From Bacteroidota bacterium (GTDB lineage: Bacteria; Bacteroidota; Bacteroidia; Chitinophagales; Chitinophagaceae), in assembly GCA_016868775.1 (NCBI GenBank), contig VGFT01000003.1:1-64000 (forward strand): DNA of 64,000 bases, read 5' to 3'. The position numbers and the translations under genes were made by a program. Positions 54,075 to 62,700 of the stretch are shown here, one piece after another (position 1 is the first letter of the stretch; every line of letters starts with the position of its first letter). The notes beneath the pieces were generated by a model that did no database searches, was not told the origin of the DNA, and worked only from the letters and a program-made list of their open reading frames with translations.

Positions 54075-55691
54075 TTGAATCGTCTTCCGCCCATCCTGCT
54101 TTCCCTGATCGGGGGGATCTTGCTCTCGGCCGCCTGGCCCACGTTCTCCCTCACCCCACTGCTGTTCGTGGCTTGGATTCCCTTGCTCTGGCTGGAAACC
54201 CGGGTTTCGAGTCGTTGGCACTATGGCGGATTGGTTTACCTGCACATGTTGGTTTGGAATGGGCTGACCACCTGGTGGATCTGGTATGCCAGTGTACCGG
54301 GTACCATTTCCGCCATCCTCGCCAATAGTTTACTGATGGGCTTGCCTTGGTGGGGCTACCGGTTCGTTAAGAAGAAAAGGGGACAGACAGCCGGACTCCT
54401 TGCACTGCTCACCGGATGGATGAGCTTTGAATACATTCACCTGCAGGATTGGGGACTCAGCTGGCCCTGGCTTACACTTGGCAACGGACTGGCCACACAA
54501 CCCGGCTGGATCCAATGGTATGAATATACCGGCACCAGTGGCGGAACGCTTTGGATCCTAGTTGTGAACACGTTGTTGTTCCTTCATTGGCAAACAAACC
54601 GAAGCGCCTCAAGTACTACTCGTTCTCCGTATCGATGGATTACCCTGGCCACGATCGTCTTACCCATCGCACTTTCCCAATGGATCGATCATCGATTGAG
54701 CAAGCAACCGGAATCATCCCGTTTGGCTGAGGTAGCCCTGTTGCAACCCAATGTGGATCCCTATGAGAAAGTTAGCAGCTATGCCTCTTTTGATTTTCAA
54801 TTGCAAAACCTCATTCGTCAAAGCGAGGCGTGTATGACCGATCAAACCCAATTATTGATCTGGCCCGAAACCGCACTGTACCGTCTGGGTGGCATTGGAG
54901 AAAAGGAGCTGCGCGAAAAAATCCCGGCATTTGATTCTCTTTGGTCTTTTCTCAGACGTCATCCGGATCTTACCCTTTTTACCGGCGTTGAGAGTTATGC
55001 CGTTACACTGAAAAAATCTCCGAACAGCATTCCGGCGCCCGACTGGCTTCGCCTAGCCGGACAACCCGGTTCTCAATTTATTGAATCCTATAACGGAGCC
55101 GCCTTGATCGATACCGGGGGTGCCGATCAATTCTATCATAAATCAAAACTGGTTCCTGGGGTTGAAACGCTGCCAGGCTTCTTGCAATTTTTATCGGCTT
55201 GGTTTGAGGAATTTGGGGGCACCTCCGGTGGATATACACCGCAAGCTGACCGAACCCCTTTGCTTGCCAAAAATGGTTTTCGATTGGCACCGGCCATTTG
55301 CTACGAGAGTATTTACGGGGAACACCTTAGCCGATACTTTAAAGAAGGCGCCAACTTGTTGGTCATCATCACCAACGATGGCTGGTGGCGAAACACACCC
55401 GGACACAAACAACATGCCCTATACGCATCCTTGAGAGCCATCGAAACCCGACAATGGGTTGCCCGTAGTGCCAATACGGGTATTAGCGGATTTATTGACC
55501 CTTCCGGAAAATGGATCGACCCGCAGCCCTACGATACCGCCGCCTGCGTAAAGCAGAAAATTCCAATCCGATCCGGCGGCACCACCTTCTTTGTTAGCTA
55601 TGGCGACATACTTTCTAAAGGAGCGTTAACGTTTTATATGGGGATCTGGATTCTGTGCTTGGCGTTTCGACGGAGAAAGGAAAATTCATAA
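54075..55691 (+). CDS. lnt: Apolipoprotein N-acyltransferase
   Basis: Inner-membrane enzyme that adds the third acyl chain to lipoproteins. It opens at TTG 54075 (NRLPPILLSLIGGILLSAAW); an ATG at 54058 is out of frame. At 538 residues it is full length. Six to seven transmembrane segments fill residues about 7-205 and one lies at the C-terminus (about 515-535). The nitrilase-type triad is E265 (WPETALY), K356 (YHKSKLVPGVE) and C409 (PAICYESIYGE). ITNDGWWRNTPGHKQHALYASLRAIETRQWVARSANTGISGFIDP in form is standard. A near promoter box TAATTTCG precedes it. Confidence 0.93.
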   Translation: MNRLPPILLSLIGGILLSAAWPTFSLTPLLFVAWIPLLWLETRVSSRWHYGGLVYLHMLVWNGLTTWWIWYASVPGTISAILANSLLMGLPWWGYRFVKKKRGQTAGLLALLTGWMSFEYIHLQDWGLSWPWLTLGNGLATQPGWIQWYEYTGTSGGTLWILVVNTLLFLHWQTNRSASSTTRSPYRWITLATIVLPIALSQWIDHRLSKQPESSRLAEVALLQPNVDPYEKVSSYASFDFQLQNLIRQSEACMTDQTQLLIWPETALYRLGGIGEKELREKIPAFDSLWSFLRRHPDLTLFTGVESYAVTLKKSPNSIPAPDWLRLAGQPGSQFIESYNGAALIDTGGADQFYHKSKLVPGVETLPGFLQFLSAWFEEFGGTSGGYTPQADRTPLLAKNGFRLAPAICYESIYGEHLSRYFKEGANLLVIITNDGWWRNTPGHKQHALYASLRAIETRQWVARSANTGISGFIDPSGKWIDPQPYDTAACVKQKIPIRSGGTTFFVSYGDILSKGALTFYMGIWILCLAFRRRKENS

Positions 55692-55734
55692 TTTCACCGA
55701 TCCATCCCGCAACAAATTTATTGTTAAGGTCTCC

Positions 55735-58356
55735 ATGAGAAAATTCCTGCTCACAGCCTTGCTTTCGCTGTCGATGATATTCGCCGAAGCGGCGCACATC
55801 AAAGGGGGTTTCTTTTCCTATCAATACCTCGGTCCCGGTCAAGGCACCAACCTGCGCTACCGCATTACCCTTACGGTGTATATGATATGTGGACCATCAA
55901 CCGGACAATTATCGAACCCCATTAATTTCAGCATCTTCAACGCCGGCAACAACCAGTTCATCCAAAACGTCAGCGTTCCGATCACCAATCAATACAATTT
56001 GGGCAAAGCAGCCGACGAACCCTGTATCACGGGCGATCAGAGCGGATGCTATTACACCATCGTCATCTACGATCTTCCTGTCATTGAACTGGCCCCCTCC
56101 GCCTCCGGTTACATCATCGCCTATCAACGCTGCTGCCGGATCGCGGGCATCAATAACATACAGAATTCCGGAGCCGTTGGAAACACGTTCTCCATTCAGA
56201 TCCCCGGAACCGATGTGCTACCCGGCGCCGAAACCAACAGCAGTCCACAGTTTCTCGTAAACGATACCGCCATCGTCTGCGCCAACAACTATTTTCAATA
56301 TTCGTTCCAAGCCTCCGATCTCAACGGCGATTCACTGGCCTATGATCTTTGCTATGCCATTGAGGGTGGGGATCAGACCAACAACTCCCCTCCAACAGCG
56401 GCCAATCCGCCTTATGGTTCCGTTCCCTATTCATTTGCTTATACCGGGTCCTTCCCCATGGGGCCGGGCGTGAACATCAATTTCCAAACCGGACTCATCA
56501 GCGGTATTGCACCCAGCATGACGGGTGAATATGTAGTGTGCGTCTGCGTACGAGAATACCGCAACGGGGTTTTGATCGGAACGACCCGAAAAGAACTACA
56601 TATTCGGGTCGGCGACTGCACACCCCTCAATGCCCAACTCTCGCCTCGAACTACGACTTGTGAAGGCTTCACGGTGAATTTCAGCAACGAAGTAAACAAT
56701 CCCTCGAATGCGGAATTTGTTTGGTCTTTCGGTCAACCGCAACTCGGCAGTGGCGATACCTCTTACCTGCCCGCCCCTACGCATACTTATACCGATACAG
56801 GCACCTTTCTGGCAAAGCTGAAGATCTCGTTGCCTGGTGGACTATGTGCCGATACCGCCAACGTGGTCATCCGTGTTTATCCTGGATTCTTCCCCGGATT
56901 TCTGATAAACGGAAGTTGTTACACCACGCCCTATCAATTCACCGATACCACCCGAACCAATTACGGTGTGGTGAACAGTTGGTCCTGGAATTTTGGCGAT
57001 CTCAGTACGCTGGCCGATACCTCGAGGAATCAAAATCCGCAGTGGACATTTAACGGCCCCGGACCCAAAACCGCCACCCTCATCGTCACCAACAGCAAAG
57101 GGTGCATCGATACCGCTCAGGTCAATTTTGTGGTGCTTGACAAACCCATCCTGAATTTGCCTTTCCGAGATACCCTGATCTGCGTGCCGGATACCATCCA
57201 ATTGCAAGCCAACGGATCCGGAGCGTTCAATTGGCAACCCAACACGAATATCATTAATCCAAATACCCCCAACCCCCGGGTTTATCCCTCCACAACTACT
57301 TGGTACTATGTGAATCTGACGGAGAATGGTTGTACCAACCGCGACTCGGTTCGAATACGGGTAACACAAGGTGTTCAACTTTTTGCCAGCAGCGATACCA
57401 CGATCTGTCGGGGAGATCCGGTTCAATTACAAGCCAGTGGAAATGCCACGGCGTATAGTTGGTCGCCCCCAACCGCCCTAAGCAACACGGCTATTCCAAA
57501 CCCCGTCGCTACCCCACTCGCCCCTTTGATCACCTATCAGGTAACGGGTAGCATCGGCACGTGTCGGGATGTACGTAACGTGACCATTCGTACCGTTCCC
57601 TACCCACAAGCCAATGCCGGAAACGACCTGACGCTATGTTTCAATACGTCGGGACAATTGCAAGCACAGATCACGGGCAGCCGGTTTCAATGGAACCCCA
57701 CCGCATACCTGAACAACCCCAACATCCTGAATCCGCTGACTACCCCTCCGCGTACCACGATGTATCGGTTGTTTGCCTACGATAACCAAGGTTGTCCGAA
57801 ACCCGGTATCGACTCCGTATTGGTAACGGTTCAGCCCCGTATCCGTGCCAATGCCGGCAGGGATACCAGTGTGATCGTGGGACAACCCCTCCAACTCAAC
57901 GGCTCCGGTGGAGTGGGTTATACTTGGTCGCCCGCCATCGGACTCAACAGCACCACCATCGCTAATCCCATTGGTATCTATGGATCCAGTCTTGATTCCG
58001 TAAGATATAAACTCGTGGTTCGCGATGCCGCGGGTTGCGCCGACTCGGCTTTCATGACCGTGCGCATATACAAAACGCCGGTTAGCATTTTTGTTCCCAC
58101 TGCTTTTACCCCCAATGGCGATGGACTCAATGACCTGGCCCGCCCCATCTGTGTCGGCATCCGAAAGATCCATTACTTCACCATTTATAACCGATGGGGC
58201 GAATTGGTGTTTACCACCAACCAAGATCGCCAGGGTTGGAATGGCATCTTCAGAGGGCAGCCCCAAGGTTCGGCCGTGTTCGTTTGGGTGGTGAGTGCCG
58301 AGGACTATGAGGGAAAACCTTATTTTGGCAAAGGAACCGTAACCTTGATCCGTTAA
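55735..58356 (+). CDS. Large T9SS type B sorting-domain protein with PKD domain
   Basis: Exported 873-residue protein (signal peptide MRKFLLTALLSLSMIFAEAA). Residues about 20-300 form a Bacteroidota-specific N-terminal region (HIKGGFFSYQYLGPG, then Cys-containing beta segments). A PKD domain (about 310-375) and further beta-sandwich repeats rich in Thr/Asn/Pro follow (e.g. NLTLCFNTSGQLQAQITGSRFQWNPTAYL-like units). The C-terminal type B sorting domain has VPTAFTPNGDGLNDLARPI, YFTIYNRWGELVFTTNQDRQGWNGIFRG in form and GTVTLIR. Likely a T9SS-exported surface adhesin or gliding-associated protein; function not known. It follows lnt by 43 bp. Confidence 0.88.
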   Translation: MRKFLLTALLSLSMIFAEAAHIKGGFFSYQYLGPGQGTNLRYRITLTVYMICGPSTGQLSNPINFSIFNAGNNQFIQNVSVPITNQYNLGKAADEPCITGDQSGCYYTIVIYDLPVIELAPSASGYIIAYQRCCRIAGINNIQNSGAVGNTFSIQIPGTDVLPGAETNSSPQFLVNDTAIVCANNYFQYSFQASDLNGDSLAYDLCYAIEGGDQTNNSPPTAANPPYGSVPYSFAYTGSFPMGPGVNINFQTGLISGIAPSMTGEYVVCVCVREYRNGVLIGTTRKELHIRVGDCTPLNAQLSPRTTTCEGFTVNFSNEVNNPSNAEFVWSFGQPQLGSGDTSYLPAPTHTYTDTGTFLAKLKISLPGGLCADTANVVIRVYPGFFPGFLINGSCYTTPYQFTDTTRTNYGVVNSWSWNFGDLSTLADTSRNQNPQWTFNGPGPKTATLIVTNSKGCIDTAQVNFVVLDKPILNLPFRDTLICVPDTIQLQANGSGAFNWQPNTNIINPNTPNPRVYPSTTTWYYVNLTENGCTNRDSVRIRVTQGVQLFASSDTTICRGDPVQLQASGNATAYSWSPPTALSNTAIPNPVATPLAPLITYQVTGSIGTCRDVRNVTIRTVPYPQANAGNDLTLCFNTSGQLQAQITGSRFQWNPTAYLNNPNILNPLTTPPRTTMYRLFAYDNQGCPKPGIDSVLVTVQPRIRANAGRDTSVIVGQPLQLNGSGGVGYTWSPAIGLNSTTIANPIGIYGSSLDSVRYKLVVRDAAGCADSAFMTVRIYKTPVSIFVPTAFTPNGDGLNDLARPICVGIRKIHYFTIYNRWGELVFTTNQDRQGWNGIFRGQPQGSAVFVWVVSAEDYEGKPYFGKGTVTLIR

Positions 58357-58364
58357 AAACCAAC

Positions 58365-59123
58365 ATGACCAGAACCATCTTCATTACCGGTGCCAGCTCC
58401 GGATTTGGAAAAGCCTGTACTGAAAAATTTGCTGCAAACGGAGACCGGCTGATCCTGCTCGCCCGTCGTAAAGACCGGTTGGAATCCTTGGCTGAGGATT
58501 TGAAAAAAAATCATCGCACCGAGAGTCTGATCTTGGCAGCCGATGTACGCGAACAAGCTACGATTACCGAACAGATCGATCAACTGCCGGCCGAATGGAG
58601 CCAAATAGATGTGCTGATTAACAACGCCGGATTGGCCTTAGGGCGTGATTTTTTTGAGGAGGCAAACCTCAGCGATTGGAATACGATGATCGACACCAAT
58701 GTGAAAGGGTTGCTGTATGTGGCGCAAGCCGTCGCCAAAAAAATGTCGGCTCAAAAAAACGGACACATCCTCAACATCGGATCCATCGCCGGAAAAGAAG
58801 TCTATGAAAAAGGGAATGTATACTGTGCCACCAAATTTGCCGTCGATGCCATTAGCAAAGCGATGCGGATCGACCTGCTGCGGCATGGCATTAAGGTAAC
58901 CGCCATTCACCCCGGTGCAGCCGAAACCGAATTTTCCTTGGTTCGCTTTAAGGGCGATTCCGATAGAGCTAAACAAGTTTACAAAGGATTCAAGCCACTC
59001 AGCGGCGAAGACATTGCAGCAGTCGCTTTTTATTGCGCCGGATTACCCGCCCATGTCTGCATCAATGACTTAACCCTGACCTGCACCCAACAAGGCTCCT
59101 CTACCCATTTTTGGAAAGAATGA
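58365..59123 (+). CDS. SDR-family oxidoreductase (YdfG-like)
   Basis: Classical short-chain dehydrogenase of 252 residues. NADP site TGASSGFGKA (8-17), the NNAG motif at 86-89 and catalytic S140, Y153 and K157 (YCATK) are all present. The closest well-known group is YdfG (3-hydroxy acid / serine dehydrogenase, malonic semialdehyde reductase); the true substrate is unknown. It follows the large T9SS protein by eight bases and may be cotranscribed by read-through. Confidence 0.9.
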   Translation: MTRTIFITGASSGFGKACTEKFAANGDRLILLARRKDRLESLAEDLKKNHRTESLILAADVREQATITEQIDQLPAEWSQIDVLINNAGLALGRDFFEEANLSDWNTMIDTNVKGLLYVAQAVAKKMSAQKNGHILNIGSIAGKEVYEKGNVYCATKFAVDAISKAMRIDLLRHGIKVTAIHPGAAETEFSLVRFKGDSDRAKQVYKGFKPLSGEDIAAVAFYCAGLPAHVCINDLTLTCTQQGSSTHFWKE

Positions 59124-59238
59124 TCTGCGAAACTTCCCCTCGTAGTTTTCCGATTCCAGGTGAATTTTTCAGGATTTTTGCCGCTATTTATCGATGTTTC
59201 AAAGGGCGATGTTACTTTTAGGTCAATCCAATTGAACA

Positions 59239-59715
59239 ATGAAAAAAACGCTGCTTGCCTTTGTCCTGATCGGCGCCCTGGTAGCACCTGCGTTGGCACA
59301 ATCTCACTCCCTTCAACAGATCCGTCAGCAAGCCGATAGCCTAAAAAACCTCTATGTGAGCGACGGCTTTCAATTGCTGCGGGAGACGCCCCTTCAAATG
59401 GAAAGTGAGTACGACATTCCCATCGTGCTGCCCCTGACGCAGGGAACCTTCTATCAATTTGTATTCATCGGCGAGCCAACTTCCCGGCTATACGAAGTGC
59501 GCATGTACGACTGGCAAGAAAAACAAGTTATTTTTTTACAGAACCGATGGGGCGAGGTGGATGGCAATGTCATTGCCTTTTTCTACATCCCAAAAACTTC
59601 GGAGTATCACATGCTGCGACCGGTTCAAGTGAACAAACAACAAAAGCGCAACCTGAATGGATATGTGATGCTGCTCAAGAAATCGGCGGCCAGCGCATCG
59701 AACCAAGCCAAATAA
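59239..59715 (+). CDS. Small secreted protein, unknown function
   Basis: A 158-residue exported protein with signal peptide MKKTLLAFVLIGALVAPALA (cleavage before Q). The mature part (SLQQIRQQADSLKNLYVSDGFQLLRE, then TQGTFYQFVFIGEPTSRLYEVRMYDWQEKQVIFLQN in form) is alpha then beta. I do not recognise a named family; it looks like a Chitinophagaceae-type periplasmic protein. Positioned between an SDR and sprA. Confidence 0.75.
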   Translation: MKKTLLAFVLIGALVAPALAQSHSLQQIRQQADSLKNLYVSDGFQLLRETPLQMESEYDIPIVLPLTQGTFYQFVFIGEPTSRLYEVRMYDWQEKQVIFLQNRWGEVDGNVIAFFYIPKTSEYHMLRPVQVNKQQKRNLNGYVMLLKKSAASASNQAK

Positions 59716-59739
59716 TAAATTTTCTGTTTGAAACAAATC

Positions 59740-59758
59740 CCTCCACCGAGGTTTTTTT
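59740..59758 (+). terminator. Weak terminator after the small secreted protein
   Basis: Stem CCTC/GAGG with a CACC loop and seven T; the T-run overlaps the minus-strand stop codon of sprA (59759-59757). The 4-bp stem is short, so efficiency is doubtful. Confidence 0.5.
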
Positions 59759-62700
59759 ATTGTGCCAGTGAGATCCGCACCTGCACCCCTCCCCGGGTAT
59801 TGGTGATCGGGAAGGCGCTGCTGATCTTGGGGATGTTTCGGTTCTGCTCAAAATAGAGCTTGAGGTTGATCCGATTGTTCAGCACATAATCAATGGACGG
59901 CGCGAGACGGATCACTCGCTGGCCGCCGGTTCCGAAAGAGGTTCCCTGATCCAACTTGCTGTTTGACGTGGCATCATCACGCAAACCAAAATCCATCCGG
60001 ATCGTAACGTCGTTGTCGAGCTTCGTGCCGTTCTTGCCGATCTTGAGGTTTTGGAAGAAGGGCAGGCCCTTCTTCCTCCAGTTAAAAGAAAAGGTGTACT
60101 CGGTGCTGTTGTTCTCGGCCAATTGATAATCGATCAGACTCAAGCTGAGTTGCCGGCTCTTTCTCCATTCAAATCGGGTTGTGATCTGGTTGGTGAAGGT
60201 CATATCCACTTCGATCAAGGGCTCAAAGGCTTCCTGGATGGTGATGTTGGGGATCAGAAAATAAGGGATGAAATTACCGGTGAGTGTATCGCGGAAAAGG
60301 GGATAGCCAACCCGCAACGGATCGGTGAACAAAAGTGCTGTATTAAAGCTGTTCATGCTTAAGGAGCTTCGGTATCCGTGTCGGATAGAGAAATTCGTAA
60401 AGATCTTATTCAATCCGGGAATTCTTGACAAACCATTATAGGTCAATTTCCAGTTTGGCAGCGGCAACAGTCCCGAAAAAGGATTGGATCGAAGCGAAGG
60501 ATTGCTGTTGCGAATCGACTTCACACTCAAGGGATCTTTATCGGTATAGGCCGCAAGAAAGGCCGGAATCACCACATCCTGCGCATACCGACCATAGCCC
60601 TTGAAATAGCCATCAGCATCAGTTCCCGATTGATAAGGGTTTATAGAAGCAAGTTTACCGGATATGAGACGGCGGTTCGATTCAAATTTTTTGAAGGTTT
60701 GGGACACCTGATTTGGATCAAACGGTTCGAACAGGGTTTGGAAGGAAATATAGCTGATGTTGAATGACCCCATCGCATATGGGTTGAGCCGTGCCAACCC
60801 CGAAAAACCAGTTGTGTCTTTATACAGTTCCGAATACTGCTTGTCAAAGGTCTTGTCCAGGTTCAAGTCAATATTGAAATCCCGGAACGGGGTCACCTGC
60901 GCGGTCAGGTTCAATCGCTGATTGTATCGTTGTTGGATCATAGCACTGACCAGTGAATCGCGCGAGAGCAATCCCTTCGACCCAAACCGGTTTACCCAAT
61001 TGGTATCGGGCTGATACCCGAATAGGTAGGCGAATCCCGGTTGCCCGCTTCGAAGGTTAGAACCGAACAGCTGGGTGCTGTCCATGTACCCCGGAAGCGA
61101 GGTGCCAAAATCTTCGGTATACTGAATCCCCACCCGCTTGAGCGAAGTAGCCAGCTGCGCGATGAATCGCGAAACGGCACCCACTTCCGGAAGGGGTTTC
61201 ATCGATGGCGGAATCCGAGTCTTTTTGATCTTGCGCTTTTTGATGCGAATGATCTTCCCTGTTTTGTTTCGGATGGTATCGTAGCGGGATTGGGGACCAT
61301 CGTCCGATTGACCCATCTCGGAGTTGGACTGGGGCCTTCCCCCCGATTTATCGGTCTTGTCGCGGTTGGATCTTCCACCACCGGATTTCTTGTCTTTTGC
61401 ATCTTGTCCCATCGTAGGATCCAGATTCGGGTCTTGGGGTTGTGCGTTTGATCCGGAATAAACCGCCCGCAGGAATCGTGATTTATTATACAAGTCCTCA
61501 AGCTTCAACTCCCCATTCAGGGTGCGGGTTTGCGTATTGCTGAGGATATTTCCGAGCGACCTGGCCAGCAACGAGGCCGTAACCCAATTGTATTTTGTAT
61601 TGTAGCTGGCCCGCAGCGAGGTCCAACTCAACAACGGGATCTTATTCGTGGGCACGTTGTAATTGATCGTTACATCCTGTGCATAATTGGTATTTCGCCC
61701 GCCTTTGAAAAAGTTTGAACGAACCGAATCCTTTTTGGCGTCGGTATTGATTCGACCCGCCGGCTCATCGATGCGGGCATTGTTGGTGGCATTGAAATCA
61801 ACCGAGATCGAACGGGTCAGGTTCCACTGCAAAACATAGTACCGATCGAAGGTGAAAAACTTGTTGTAAGTCTCTGGTACGCGGTACGGACCACCCCCCA
61901 CGTTTCGCGGACGCGTAGCCCCAAACTGACGAAACACATCGGCCCGGATACTGATCTGAGACGGCGCGTAATTGAAATTGAAATCCTTCAGCCAGGTCAG
62001 CCAGGGCGAATTTGATTTGATCCATTTTCGGAATGGCTCGAACGGCTGTACTTGTGGCGCATAACTATACCCGATCGCGCCGCGGGTTCTGCGCATCTCA
62101 TCCCGCTCGATCAGGGGATTGTGGCTGAGGGTTTGGATATAGGAGTAATTCAGATCAAAATTCGAGAGCGACCAGATCTTGGGTTTTTTATCACCCACCC
62201 GCAGTTTCTTGACGTTGGTAAAATTCAGCGTCTTGATGGTCGTGATGTCCTGCGCATCGGTGCGGATAGAATCCCGCTTGTTCGCATCGGCCAACCGCAA
62301 CTTGTCTTTTAAGATCAGATCCAGGTCGTACGGATCGTATTCGGGTGTGCTGCTGCGCTGACTGATCGCCGCATACATGGGCAATTGGAGTCCGAGTTGC
62401 TTGGGCAGCAATTTACCCAATTCCAGATTCAAGGAGGCATCCAACGTATACACATCCTCCCGACTCCGTTCATTGACGCGTTGCTCCAACGTTCCAAATC
62501 CGCGCGAACGGGCCGTACCCGATAAGGAGAGGGTTCCTAAGTCCGCCAACCGAATATCCGTGCGGGCCAAAGCCGACCACCCACCTTTCTCATCCAACTG
62601 TTGCAAACGAAGTTCGTTGAACCAGACCTCCGTGCAGAGCGCCTCTTGTATCGTATTCTCTACCCCAAGTAGCATTCCCCGCACCTCTCCCAGGTTCGGA